Below are positions 12,742-24,446 of a stretch of DNA of 64,000 nt, piece after piece. The notes under the pieces were generated by a model. The model searched no databases. It had not been told where the DNA came from and saw nothing but the letters and a program-made list of their open reading frames with translations. The stretch covers positions 452,501-516,500 of the forward strand of contig OX422201.1 in assembly GCA_949130485.1 (NCBI GenBank), written 5' to 3'. The DNA is from Agelas oroides (taxonomy: Eukaryota; Porifera; Demospongiae; Agelasida; Agelasidae). How positions within the stretch are numbered: position 1 is the stretch's first letter; each line of letters opens with the position of its first letter. A program made the position numbers and the translations under genes.

Positions 12742-15700
12742 TTATCTAACCTGATTGACCGCTATCTTTGGTAGCTTCACTGCTCCATCCCTGCCTTGCG
12801 TCTGTGTACCACTCTTCACACTGGCCAGCAAGGGACACAGAACGGCAGGAAGGGAGATGGATCGTCTGTGACTACTACACTGTCTTGTAACTGGGAACAC
12901 CTCACTCCATGCATAGTCTTCAACAGTTTCGTCACCCTTACTGCCACCACTCCCACCATAGGCCTGCAGCATCAGTTTCATCGATGGTTTCATCTGGGAG
13001 AAGTTGGTCGGGTGATGTGCAATCAGTCGCTGAAGCTTGCTACCAGGACTGCCAGTGGCTGACGTATTGTTCACTGTGTAGTGTGAGTGCAGGGTGGCTG
13101 CTGGGTGTGAATGAAGAGTGCAATACTTGTAGTTCTGCATAGGGTAGTTTGTGCTGAGTGGTTGAGAGGATCTGGTGTTTGTTTTCAGTTTCAGGCATAC
13201 ATGTGGAGTGACCGCTTGAGGCGCTTGTTCCCTTCCTTGCGTTGTTCCCTCCTCTATACTACCTGGGTGCAGGTGAACTCTCCTAGGAGGGTTCTTCTCA
13301 GTGTGACACTGTTTCTTGGTGAGGCTTGTTCGGTTCTTGGTTCGTAGTGCAGGCAGCTCTGTGGCTGGGCTGTGGGGGGCACCTTCCGTTTGACTTTCTT
13401 TCAAGATGGTTGACACTTTACTTCGTAACCTGAAACATGCAGTGTATTATAACATAATGTATTACTGCCTCATGCAAGAGCACATAAGAACGGGCGGCTA
13501 GAGGAAGAGCATGTAATTCCAATAGAAGCCCGTAGTCCGGTCAAAATTATTGAACCATACTAAAAATAGAACACCCGGCACGTGCTTAGCAACATGTCTA
13601 TGCGCAGCTGCACATACGTGTTACTACTATTTTTAGTACTGGCGGTAAATTCCGACCGGTTTTGGAATTTTACGCAGTTACACGCTCTTCCTCTAGCCAC
13701 CCGTTCTTATGCGCTCTTGCCTCATGCATAAGAAACATACAGGCTGCAGCCTTGAGGCTTGACTTGACCATTTTGGACGCGGGCAGCTAGGTCACTGAAG
13801 ATCTTGTCCTGCATACAATGAATACAAGCATGTGACTGTCTTTCATTCATTTCGAAACTAGTGTAGTCAAACATAGACCCTCCCATTTACTCGGAAATAC
13901 TTAACCAAGCTGCCCATTCCCCACCACCTGCAAGCATAGGAATTGAGCTTGTGTGATAATTTATACCTCGTCAGCAATCACGTTCTGGAGTAGCCCCATC
14001 TCAATGAGAAGCTGGTGCAGCTGGGATCTGAGACAAGAAGACACCGGTACTGCTCTGTTACTACGTGCAAAGTGGAGGATTTTGTTGGTAGCAAACCTGT
14101 TCACAACACCAGTCAGTCTCTCCACTGCACTGAAGGCAGCATGGCGGATTTGAAGCTGTAGGGAGGGGGGTATGGAATGTATACCCAGTATCCAGCACCC
14201 TGCTCGACTTTTCTTCACTTGTGGAGAGCTGGGTGGGGCCTAGGAACCTACGTCACGCAGAGTGTTCTTGAACACTGGTAGCTAGTGAACTTACATTGGG
14301 ATCTGTCAACAGTGGAAGAATTGCCAGGATCACTTCTCTTCCCCCCACACCTACACGCAACATGATCAGTAAAGTGAGTGGTCGAGACAAATACAGGTGT
14401 GTGTCGGCACCGTTCTCTCTCACCCAGTTGCTCCAGCAGCTTCAGGGCGGCCATCTTGAGACTGTGGCTCCTGCTCTCAAGCCTAGCAACTACCTCATTC
14501 ACCGCAGCAAGCTGCTGGTCATCACTGAGGAGACCAGCGCTAAGACGACGACGACAATAGCATTTGTTCACAGCAAAAGGGAAGCTTCACAATGACTCAC
14601 TGTTTCAACTCGATCAGAGAAGCACAAACTTCACCAAACACCGGTGTCCGAGAGGTCCTCAGTAAAGAGACTGTCGTGAAATGGCAAAGTTTGTTGATCA
14701 TATCAGGAACACAGCCTGGCTCCCACGCCTTCCCCCCAGGCTCTTGTGCATGGTAACAAGGCCAGCCTCAACCACCTAGCTTTCCTTCACTTGGAACTGT
14801 TTGTACTATAGGTGATGGAAAGCTGGGTGGGGCCTGGGAACGAGGCTAGAATGTCTTTGTGAATGTGGTATAATAATAGCTACTCACTGAGAGTTTCAAT
14901 GACAGCCTTCAGGTGGGGTGGGTTTGTAGTATCCCTGGGAAACCAAGGCTGAGAGGAGATCCTCTTTATTAGCAGTAGCTCAAGGTTATCGGGCTCAGGC
15001 GTGTCTGCCGTATGTGCAGAGGGCTGGATAGGAAGAACACATGGCAGTTACTGTTCTCCCAACCACACAAGGAGGGACAACCTCGTGCATGCCACTTACT
15101 TCAGTAGTAAACATCTCCCTGGAAGATTGTTTGCTGTTTCCTCTGCTTTCAGTTGTGGTGATGGAAATGCCGGACCTGGTCCTGCTGGTTCTGGACTGAC
15201 CTGATGTTCCCCCATCGACCCTGGAGCTCCTGGTGGCACTGTGCCCACTGTGATCATGTGGAAGTGAAAACTCGTGTAAGATGTATGTGGGTGTGGTGGA
15301 GGAAGGAGGAGGCTTGGGAGCAGCTGCATGGCCCATCTCTGAGGAGGGGTTTCTTCTAGGTGGGGTTACAATGTTGTTACTGCTGTGGGGGGTGGGAGGG
15401 GGCCGTCCACTCGTACCACTCTGTGCTGGTGGATGTAAAAAGAATGGTAGTTGGTAAGTTCCCAGTTCTACATGAGTAGCTACACGACTCACTTGTTTCT
15501 TTCTGCACTAGTTCCTTGATGCACAATGTGGCCATCTTGGGGGTGGCTTCCCTCTGAGAACTGACTTCTCCTCCTCCCTCCCCTCCAGTGGAGACAGAGT
15601 CATCAGAGCCTGCCACCACAGCTTCACCTTCTCTAGCAGCACGGTTGGTTTGTTTCTCTGTTACACGGAATGATGGAGCATGCACTTTACGTTTTGCTAA

Positions 15701-18700
15701 ATCCTCTGGTTTCTTCTCCACATGAGCCGACTCTAGTAGCCCTGACGTGTCTGTCACCATCTCCTTTGTCTCCACAGCTACAGAAGACTTGGGCTCTACC
15801 CGGTCTGTCTTGGTTTGGGGCACCTCTTTGGTAGCGTCTTTGAACTGAATGACTGAGGTCCTCTGTTTCATAGCCTTGGGTCGTTGCACTGGAATGGTCA
15901 CTTTAGGAGGCACATACCCCAGTTTAGAGCGCAGGATGGAATTGGGAATCAAACCTACATGAAAATGGATATGGACACAACACTGGTGTACTCTTTACTA
16001 TGGACACCATTGGGACCAAAACATTTGTCCTGATTAGTCAGGTGTCCTTATACAAGAGTATATAGTGCAGCATGAGATTCATCTACTGAGACTTGCTAAC
16101 TATATAGTGCAGTCATAGCCTCATTCCCAGGACATGTGGCCTGGGAATGAGACTAAGTACAGTCAATACTGACTACAGTGGAACCTCTCTAATATGGACA
16201 CCATTGGTTTGTCCTGATTAGTGAGGTGTCCTTATTTCAGGGGGAGAATAATATAAAGTTGGGACTCAGTCAAGTGTCCTGATTAACTACATGTAGGTGT
16301 CCTTATTTTAGATGTGTCCTATACATCTAGTGAGGAAGACAGTTGACTACGTGTAAGAGTGTGTAGTTGCACACTGTTGGCTGGTGTGCCTTAATAAGAA
16401 ACAAACGTAAGCCTTACAGTCGGGGGCAATGGGGAGTCTGCAGGAGGAGGACTGTAGGGGCATCACGTGTGCTCGTGGAGGGGCCACTGTCAGTGACCTT
16501 GATGACAGGGTGTGGAGAGGAGCCACTGTCAGTGACCTTGATGACAGGGTGTGGAGAGGAGCACCAGGTTTCGTCTCATGATGAAACTCAGCGTGTGGTG
16601 AGAGGGGATCCAGCCCACGGCTAGGGTGAGGTGAGGCAGTATCACCCTGACCTCTGATGATGATCCCAGAGTAGTCTCCAAGGCTGGGAGTAGGAGGGAG
16701 CTGGAAGAGAAACGATAACAAGAGAGAAGTGTAAAGAGAAGTAGTACCCCACGGTGGTGTGCAGCTACCTGCTCAGTTGCTGCCCCTGGCTGCTCCTCCC
16801 TCACTCCACTGGATGATTGCTGCATCAGTGAGGCAAAATACTGCTGACTGAGCTGCTGAGCCAAGATGCTGTCGACCAACAAACTCTTTCCAGTGTCACC
16901 TCTAACAGCATCCTCATGTGGTGTATCGCTGTGAGCAGTGTGACCAGCCACCATATTGGCCTCCCTCTCATACTGAAGAGGGCTCGCTTTAGCTGGGAGG
17001 CTACCAGCCTGGCTCTCCTGGGCAACAAACAGTCGCTTCCTCTCATCTTGCTGTGCCGGGAGGGAGGGGACTCTGGAAGGGTCGTACCTGAGGAAGGAAG
17101 AATGGAGACAAAACCACTTTGAGAAAGCTGTACATGGGCTGTTCAGAGCTGATGAAACGGACATTACCAGAACTCTAGGCCTGGGTCGAAGGGCACCGGC
17201 TCTTCTTTGTCATCTTGATGCAGGCAGCTCCTTGCAATCTTAACATACGCTGCAGGGAGACAGTCCTCACCCCGCACAATGCTAATGTCCTGCAGCAGCC
17301 CCACCAATAGATCCCCCTTTGGGTTAGCAAAACAGACGGAGGCGAGAGTGGGGCCAAAGTGGATCTCAGAAACAAGCTGATTCTCAAGGCTCCAAATCTT
17401 CACACGACCATCGTTGCTGCTTGTAACAAAGAGATTCAGGTGGGAGGTGCAGGAGAGAGAAGTGATTGTGTCTGTGTGGTCATCTTCCATTTGGTGAATC
17501 AGCAATGGTAAATTTGCAAGGCTCTGGGATGGAGCTAGCATTCGACTTTCTATTCCACTCTTGGAGGGTACGTTTAGCATCATAGTTCTGTTATCGGCCA
17601 ACGCAAGGCACAGTGTAGAGTGTAGCAAACCCATATGTGTGGGACAGGGTTCTATACTGACAGTCATTAGAAGCTCCAACCTCACTTGTGTCTTGATCTG
17701 CACACACCAGACATTCAGCATATTGTCACTGCCATGGGACACCAATGCAGGTGTGCTTGACAAAGGAGGTATGTGATTGGTTGAACTGGCCAGTTTGGTC
17801 ACATGGCCAGCATGGGCGGGGCAGGGGTGTGGCATGGATACCCCACATCCATAAAGAAGTGAAATGTGACCGCAACTCTGTCCTCCGAAAACAAGAGACT
17901 GTAGACCAGTTGGGACAGTAACGGTGCACTGGAGGAAGAAAAGGAAGACACAGAGCTATGATACTTCCTCCCTAGACCCTGTGCTGACTCCAGTCTTAAG
18001 GAAGACACAGAGCTATGATACTTCCTCCCTAGACCCTGTGCTGACTCCAGTCTTTGATTGCTTGCAGTATACAAGTCACCCTTCTCCTCCCCCATTTGCT
18101 GATCAACAAATGGAGGGGGGAAATGGATGGAGGGGGGAAATGGATGGAGGTGTGGAGAGATACAAAGATTGTGGATACGAGGCAATGACGAGGCAATGAC
18201 GCACCACTGCCAGGCAGTTGATGTTCTCCTTCTGACTGGGCACCCAAAGTTGTCTTGCCGAGCAGGGGTTGGTGAGGGAGGAGAACACAAGAACCTCACT
18301 CGTCCTCAGCAGAGCAAACAGCAGGTTCTCGGGAAGATTGTAGACCACCTCTTGAAGGACCTAGGAGGGAGCAGGAGGTACGCTGGGACTAATGGGATTT
18401 GAGGGTCATTTGTATGAATTGGTTCATTGGACAGTTTAGCCTAGCAGTGTAGTAGCCTCGTTCCCAGGCTCTTACATCTCAGCTTCCAGTTATACACACT
18501 GCACAAGAGATGAGAACTGGTAGTGTAAGAGCTTGAGACAAGGCTAGACGCATGTCTAGTGCTCAGCATTGAGAGATATTCATCTTACTTGACTGGAGAA
18601 CGTGGGAAAGAGGATCGATATTACTTGTCCAGTGACGGGAGACAGCAGTCTCACCCCTCCGTCCTGCAAGTGGGACAGTCAGTCAACAGGGCATGTTAGC

Positions 18701-21700
18701 AAAGGACTCACACCACACCGCATCCTTCTCACCTCTGCGAGTGTTAGGATCCGTGCAGGCTGGCTGCTTCCTCCACTCTCACTTCTGCTCATGCTGACAA
18801 TGTTGGAGTTTACACTGGCAAAGTGAGCCTCCAGCTACGTACAGTGGGGAGTGAGAAAGAGTCAAGGTTCTTTGTCCACTTTAGGAGGCTGACTAAACTG
18901 ACCTGGTTGACTGCCCACATTCTGATGGTCTGGTGGGCGTGGCAGACCAGCTTGTTTCCCAGAGGGAAGTCGCTGCTTAGGCCCAGCAGTGGCTCACCAC
19001 AGTCCAAGCGATAGCACTGCAAGAAGGAGGAGGGAGGGAGGAGAGATGAAGGGAGGAGAGAAGGAAAGAGGATGGAGGAGGAGAGAGGAAAGGGGGAGAA
19101 AGGGAGAAGGGAAGGAAAAGGGAGAAGGAATGGAGGGACCACCACACGTTGTGTCACCTCTGTCATGCTCTCCAGGTGCCATGAGCGCACAGTGCCATCC
19201 AATGAACAGGAGACTACACACGGGGATAGCGGGTGAACTTTCAGACCTACAGAGCAGAGGAGGGGAACACGTGGCACTACCACCCCACTCTTCCTTCAGA
19301 CAAACCTAACCTGTGACTGCCTTCAGGTGGCCAGTGAACGTGTGTACCTCATTGTGCAGGAGACAGTTCCAAACCTAAAATGGCGTCAAGAATTGAGTTG
19401 CTGTGACGTGGATAAGTGTACCACTTGCCTTGATGGAGCCGTCTTTGGCTGCACTGACAAGATACTCCAGAGGAGCATACAACAGAGCGCTACAGAAAAA
19501 AAAAAAAAATCATCCGTAAACGCCTGTTTGATGGTACAAGATGAAATAGACATCCATGCATCCACTTTATATAAGAACATGCCCTACCTTGTGATGGATG
19601 TTTTATGGCCATTTGTGAATGTGTCACACTGCTTGCGTGCCTATTGCAATCAATAGGAGCAACTATAACCAACTGTGTGTCAATAGCACTGCAAGGTAGT
19701 GATGCTTACCTGTGTGTCAATGATGTAAACTGCGTCCTGACAGGTTGCTACCAACTTCTCTGTGCACACGTCCAACTCAAGTGACACAACCCACTGCAGT
19801 GAGAGTAGTATGATCACATGCACCCTCCCCCTTTCTCCTCCTCTTTCCCTTCCCCCCCCTCCTCTCCCACTCCCCTCCCTCCTCCTTTCCCCCTCTCCCC
19901 CCCACATACTCACGTACCTGTTGTTGGGCCACGGAACATAGAATGGCTTTACCAGCTACAAGAGGGTTGTGCAGCTGTGGAAAAGACGATTGACAGCCAG
20001 CCGGACACAGAAATGAGCACCACAGATTCAACACAATGCTAACTGACTTAGCCTCATTCCCAGGCCCATTCGAAAAATTGGAAAACGGGCCTGGGAACGA
20101 GGCTATAACTGACTAACCTGGTGCCTCAATTGCCAGGTGGTGATGCAACCTGAACAGAGAGATTGATAAAATAGGGTAGTTTTGAAAACATTTTCAGCTA
20201 CATGGGGTGTGAAAGAGAAAGCGCCCTTCTCCCAGTAGACTATCAAGCCCAGTATATATGCATACTGAAGGCACAGGGATGAGACTAAGGTTTTCCCACC
20301 ATTCAGTTTTTGATTACTTGCAGTGTACGTACTACAAGCAATCATAAACTAGATGGTGGAAAGGCCCTGGAACATGACTATGATGTTGGTGTGCTTACCT
20401 ACACCTCCCGAGTACAGTTCTGAAGTGGCCTCGTTGAAGGTGAGACTGTGCGAGAAAGAACAGTGACTGAACTCATGGATTCTGCAGAGAGAGCTCTCTT
20501 CACCTGAGTATTGTTGCAGTGACATTGACAGTCCCGAGCAACTCAAACTGCTCACTGAACACACGCAGAGTCAGGTCGGGACAAAACGCGACATAGAGCT
20601 GGGGTCGGGGAGGGTATACATTCAAAAGAGGAGATATTTCACTGCATTAGCAACAGTATACAATAGCTGGAACATCACTACCGTAACAGGGTTGTTTATC
20701 TTTGTTCCCAGGTCACCAAGGAGGAGAAAAGCATTTTCCCATCCTCCTTCGCAACCTGGAAACAAAGCTACAATATACACAACCAGCCCAGGAGAGCCAG
20801 AGGCTAGCCTGGCTCCCAGGCCCAGGAGAGCCAGATGCTAGCCTGGCTCCCAGACCCAGGAGAGCCAGAAGATGCCAGCCTGGCTACCTGGCCTAGGAGA
20901 GTCAGATGCTAGCCTGGCTACCAGCCCAGGAGAGCCAGATGCCAGCCTGGCTTCCAGGCCCAGGAGAGCCAGATGCTAGCCTGGCTACCAGCCCAGGAGA
21001 GCCAGATGCCAGCCCGGCTCCCAGGCCCAGGAGAGCCAGATGCCAGCCCGGCTCCCAGGCCCAGGAGAGCCAGATGCCAGCCTGGCTCCCAGGCCCAGGA
21101 GAGCCAGATGCCAGCCTGGCTACCAGGCCCAGGAGAGCCAGATGCCAGCCTGGCTCCCAGGCCCAGGAGAGCCAGATGCCAGCCTGGCTCCCAGAGGCTG
21201 GACTACCATCAGACTGCACTCACCTTGTACTTCTTGACATAGATGAGCTGAGAGATACCCTCACCAACAGAGAACCTAGCAGCCATACAAAAAGAGGTGC
21301 TCATGAAACACAGTCAGTAGAACTGTGTTAGTATGTACTAAACCTGCAAGGTCAAAAACCTACTACATTCGGGTCCTCTATAATACTTCTGTAGAGGGAT
21401 TTTTATCTATAGATCAGAACAGGTACCTTAGATGGCTCTATCCACCCTCAATCAGACAATGACATCAATGGATGCTGACTTCATTACCTATTTTGAGGTT
21501 GGTGTCGTTTAAAAGAACATTTGGAGGTGACGTGTTCTGAACCATTAGTGTAGTGCACGGCAGCTGACTCAGCTGAGGAGGAGAGGGAGAGGAGTTATGA
21601 AGGGAGGTGAGCTACAGTCTGAGAAGGTGGGTCCAGCTTACATGCTTGCAGAGCCACACATCTAATCTGATGGTTGAAATGGACGGTGTTCAAGAGCTGT

Positions 21701-21803
21701 ATAGTTGATGATTGAATCATATCAAGACAAGAGCCATTTTGCTATGAAATCTACCACGTCACTATACCTGAAACCCTCTGTTCACAGTCAGCGCTTCATG
21801 CAT
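12742..21803 (-). CDS. Large WD-repeat protein with C-terminal HEAT-like region (WDR97/WDR87-like)
   Basis: More than 20 exons. The N-terminus is MHEALTVNRGFQ (21803) spliced in frame to LSQLPCTTLMVQNTSPPN. WD blades follow: LYVAFCPDLTLRVFSEQFEL, FNEATSELYSGGVG, GCITTWQLRHQ, EYLVSAAKDGSIK, VWNCLLHNEVHTFTGHLKAV, VVSCSLDGTVRSWHLESM, HQTIRMWAVNQ and LFVTSSNDGRVKIWSLENQ (17164-17835). After LEFWYDPSR come a low-complexity linker with in-frame duplications (about 16.5 kb), LIPNSILRSKLGYVPPKV (15.95 kb) and HEAT-like helices (EVILAILPLLTDPN; LTGVVNRFATNKILHFARSN; DKIFSDLAARVQNG). The stop is at 12742. The layout fits the poorly characterised WDR97/WDR87 proteins, which I associate with cilia and sperm. 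It shares an X-box promoter with MORN3. It could be two adjacent genes, but I see no internal promoter or start. The exact WDR number is uncertain. Confidence 0.65.
13475..13722. mobile_element. hAT-like MITE, about 248 bp
   Basis: Inverted ends CAAGAGCACATAAGAACGGG and CCCGTTCTTATGCGCTCTTG extend inward for about 45 bp (GGCTAGAGGAAGAGC). The element is flanked by CCTCATG on both sides (7-8 bp duplication). CA...TG ends and a 7-8 bp duplication suggest hAT; this is inference. In a WDR97-like intron. Confidence 0.75.
14725..14850. mobile_element. TTCCCAGG-family element, GGCCCCACCCAGC subtype
   Basis: The right end GGAAAGCTGGGTGGGGCCTG then GGAACGAGGCTA pairs loosely with left-hand CACCTAGCTTTCC and CAGCCTGGCTCCCACGCC. 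The same inner arm occurs at 58.99-59.06 kb. Confidence 0.55.
16116..16156. mobile_element. Short TAGCCTC hairpin with probable target duplication
   Basis: TAGCCTCATTCCCAGG and CCTGGGAATGAGACTA around ACATGTGG; flanks GTGCAGTCA and GTACAGTCA (8 of 9). Confidence 0.75.
16174..16330. mobile_element. pogo-like MITE fragment
   Basis: Starts ACAGTGGAACCTCTCTAATA and continues with TGGACACCATTGG and TGATTAGTGAGGTGTCC, the wording also seen at 11.4 kb and 60.7 kb. The right end is decayed. Confidence 0.55.
16477..16565. repeat. 42-bp in-frame duplication in a WDR97-like exon
   Basis: GCCACTGTCAGTGACCTTGA plus TGACAGGGTGTGGAGAGGA is present twice in succession. On the minus strand the probable product repeats a 14-residue unit containing PHPVIKVTDSG. 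Confidence 0.6.
17938..18058. repeat. 59-bp direct duplication
   Basis: GAAGACACAGAGCTATGATA then CTTCCTCCCTAGACCCTGTG is present twice, in the WDR97-like intron that begins just below the 18.3 kb exon. Confidence 0.8.
18453..18545. mobile_element. TAGCCTC palindromic MITE copy
   Basis: TAGCCTCGTTCCCAGGCTC and GAGCTTGAGACAAGGCTA enclose inner arms TTACATCTCAGCTTCCAGTT; no target duplication recognised. Confidence 0.7.
19021..19130. repeat. Polypurine tract (pyrimidine on the gene strand) at an acceptor
   Basis: On the WDR97-like sense strand a CT-rich run of about 100 bp ends in CTTCTTGCAG and the exon CYRLDCGEPLLGL. A similar tract lies at 19815-19905. Confidence 0.8.
20049..20105. mobile_element. 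57-bp TAGCCTC hairpin with perfect 9-bp target duplication
   Basis: TAACTGACT at 20040-20048 and 20106-20114. Arms TAGCCTCATTCCCAGGCCC and GGGCCTGGGAACGAGGCTA. Confidence 0.93.
20800..21195. repeat. 33-34 bp minisatellite, about 12 copies
   Basis: Unit GGCTCCCAGGCCCAGGAGAG followed by CCAGATGCCAGCCT. Each unit is a partial palindrome (GGCTCCCAGG / CCCAGGAGAGCC). It gives long Pro/Ala/Gly ORFs in several frames, but lies in a WDR97-like intron between YVKKYK (21.2 kb) and LYVAFCPD (20.6 kb). Confidence 0.9.
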
Positions 21804-21877
21804 CCTCTATAGCTAGAGCTCATCAGTTGACGTGCTGTACGCGGCATAAGTTGTTTCTAAATAACGCTCGCCAACAA

Positions 21878-21891
21878 GTTTCCATAGCAAC
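21878..21891 (+). promoter_or_regulatory. RFX X-box
   Basis: GTTTCCATAGCAAC fits the RFX half-sites GTNNCC and RGYAAC separated by AT. It lies 86 bp before the MORN3 ATG and 75 bp before the WDR97-like ATG on the other strand. RFX factors drive cilium genes in animals. Confidence 0.75.
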
Positions 21892-21921
21892 GGTTTATTT
21901 TAAATAGAGCACATCTGCCTA

Positions 21922-21935
21922 GTTTCCATAGCAAC
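21922..21935 (+). promoter_or_regulatory. RFX X-box, second identical copy
   Basis: The same 14-mer GTTTCCATAGCAAC recurs 44 bp downstream, 28 bp before the MORN3 start codon. Confidence 0.75.
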
Positions 21936-21963
21936 GAGTAAGCCATCAAGGTCGAGAAACAGC

Positions 21964-23794
21964 ATGCCCATCCACAAAACTCCAAAGAAGCGGCAGCCGC
22001 TTTGGAAGGACTGGGATAAACTGGCCCAGAAAGAAGGGGTCAGGGCGCCTGTCTATGCTGTCAATGGAGACGTCTACACTGGGGAATGGTCCGACAATAA
22101 AAAGCATGGTAAGACAGATAAACAATTCCAGCCTGGGATCAAGGGTGTAAACTGCATAATTATGTAGTGGTAGTTGTGTAAATACTGATAATTTACCGTG
22201 TACGCAGGAAAGGGTACACAGGTGTGGAAGAAGACGGGGGCAATTTATGACGGAGACTGGAAGGAGGGGATGCGCCATGGCTTTGGGATGTACAGCGTGA
22301 AAAGTGGGGACGAATATGTGAAGGAGTATGCTGGAGGTTGGAAGAATGACATGAGACATGTATGTATGTGGGGTGCACCTACCCATTCATTTTTGTTATT
22401 GTTTTAATTAATTTTGCGGAGCATATCCTCGTTCCCAAGTCTTTACCACTGCTTTTTGATCATTAATTTACAGTATGCAAAAATGGCAGTCCGTTTTTGC
22501 ATGATAAGTGATACAAACTGGAAAGTGGCGAAGACCTGGGAATGAGGCTAGCAGACTGTGTGTAACACAGAGTTATAGTCTCAACAATTCTTAGGCTCCC
22601 CCCCACATTGAAGAGGGATATACCGTAATTTCGGAAATTGATGCGTGGTTAAAGTAATGCGAATCAGTTGAATGTAAGGGTTTTGCATAATAATGCTATT
22701 TAAATAATGCGAATTAAGACTACTGATATATACCAGTAATAGTATCCATAAAAATAAAATACCGTTTTTAAACAATGCGTGTGTGAAATGCCTCGCAATG
22801 TTCGCATTAAAATACCGCATTAATTTCTGGAATTATGCCAGAATTACGGTATTAGATACCAGCTGTAGTGGGAGTCAGAAATTGTTACTTGAAAGCATTC
22901 TGCGCATATGGAGTAATCTAACTTCACAGATCCTTAACCGTATTCCTCTATGCAGGGGTATGGGACTAACTTCTATGGTCCAGCTGAGTATTATGAAGGA
23001 GAGTGGTATAGGGACTGGAGAAGTGGGTGGGGTAGGATGTACTACGCCGATGGGTCTGTCTACGAGGGAGAGTGGTATGATGACAAGCGCCAGGGGAAGG
23101 GACTGCTCAGACTGGGTGAGACTGGTATCATGGTATCAAACACATTCCCATGCCACTCTCAGATTCATGGCTGCGAGATAAATTCTTGGAGTGGCGCGAG
23201 AAGGTTATCCAGGCTTTTTTATGTGTGGTATAAGGCTATTGTGTGAAGATGATGTGATGTTTTGTGTTTCAGCAAATGGCAATCGCTATGAGGGTTCCTG
23301 GAAGAATGACATGAAGAATGGGGAAGGCAAGTTTTTCTATCTGGACAGGGGGCAGGTGTACACAGGGACATGGGTGGACGACACAGCCAAGTGTGGCACC
23401 CTTGAAGACTTTGGGAGGGAGATGGCTACAGACCCACCCATCTACCCAATACCAGAGGTAGGTTTGCAACCATGTGAAAACAAAGTTAAAATATCGTCAC
23501 ACCAGGATCAATCCTGCAAAAGTGCACCCACGACCGCACACAGCTCAATAAGCCCTTGGTGCACTCTTGTTCCCAGTCCTTCCCCACCTCTGCTCACAGT
23601 ACTGGAAACGATCAAAAACTGGAGGTGGGGAAGGCCTGGGAATGAGGTTAGCAGCCTTGATCTTTCCCTGAAGTGACCCTGAGGTGCCATTTGCTGTTGA
23701 TAATGGTGGCATACGTATTCTCTTCTGACAGTGCACACTAGAAGATCCTCACAAGGTGATACACGAAGCTCAAGATGAACTCGAACAGTTTTAA
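21964..23794 (+). CDS. MORN3: MORN repeat-containing protein 3
   Basis: Five exons (21964-22108, 22208-22359, 22956-23115, 23273-23457, 23732-23794) join in frame to 234 aa; human MORN3 is 240. The start MPIHKTPKKRQPLWKDWDK, the MORN repeats (YTGEWSDNKKHGKGTQVWKK, YYEGEWYRDWRSGWGRMYYA, YEGEWYDDKRQGKGLLRL, RYEGSWKNDMKNGEGKFFY) and the tail AKCGTLEDFGRE line up with the vertebrate protein end to end. MORN3 is a testis/cilium-linked protein; its exact role is not settled. It shares a promoter with the WDR97-like gene. Confidence 0.95.
22427..22553. mobile_element. TTCCCAGG-family element, TTTTTGATC core subtype
   Basis: CCTCGTTCCCAAGTCTT...AAGACCTGGGAATGAGGCTA with inner CTTTTTGATCATTAATTTAC and AGTATGCAAAAATGG segments. 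In MORN3 intron 2. Confidence 0.7.
22618..22853. mobile_element. MITE with ACCGTAATTTC ends
   Basis: Left TATACCGTAATTTCGGAAAT and right GCCAGAATTACGGTAT are inverted, and inner CGCATTA/TAATGCG words alternate. In MORN3 intron 2, AT-rich and unlike the TAGCCTC family. Confidence 0.65.
23563..23650. mobile_element. TTCCCAGG-family element, TTTTTGATC core subtype
   Basis: CTTGTTCCCAGTCCTTCCCC and GGGGAAGGCCTGGGAATGAG around ACTGGAAACGATCAAAAACT. In the last MORN3 intron. Confidence 0.65.
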
Positions 23795-24446
23795 AGAGAG
23801 AGAAATTTTGCATGCAATGCAGTTATACATCTATGTGGTTCAACACCACAATAATCTCTTTTACTTTAATGATTATACCCTCGTCCAACACTTGTGCAAT
23901 GCAAACATAGCTATATATGTGGGTGCGTGTTTAATGAACAATACAGCTTCGAGTATCACAGTAGTTGGCAAAATTTATTTGCAACACTTCAATCACACTT
24001 CTGGTAATTTTCTAGGGTCTTGACATTCATCTAAGGATGTATGTCTCCAACTGAGACCTGGCCATGTGCCACTCTCTGTGCCAGGCAGGAAAGAAGACAG
24101 TAGCTGCTGTAAGGTGCAACCCAAGCTTCTCACTCCATGGCTCTGAAGTGAAGCTCTCTTTTGCACCTATGTGTGAACACATCAAGTAGAATTCAGACTG
24201 TAGTCATGTTTCATGCAGCAAAACTGGTCATTTACCTGATGTGTTCACATGTACATGTACATTTACCAGTGTTAGTACAGTACAGTAGTCCTATGATTGT
24301 GGTTTTGACTGTGCTAAGAATGGGGGATACCGGTATGATACTTTTTGTGAGAGAAATCACAACATGTGTACATTGAATGACACCCTTGTTTAGTAGATGA
24401 TACAAGGGTACTTGTGTATACCAAAGTGACAGTGTAGTACAACCTC
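23795..24446. other. Convergent 3' intergenic region MORN3 / AIP
   Basis: About 650 bp between two stop codons; presumably both 3' UTRs. I see no further exon, repeat family member or RNA gene. Confidence 0.5.

Noticed and set aside
12742..17164. A second gene separate from the WD-repeat gene
   Set aside because: No promoter, start or terminator between; exons stay in one direction with compatible phases. Kept as one gene with lower confidence.
20902..21331. Pro/Ala/Gly repeat ORFs resembling a structural protein
   Set aside because: They read through a 33-34 bp minisatellite in an intron; the flanking real exons are on the minus strand in another frame.
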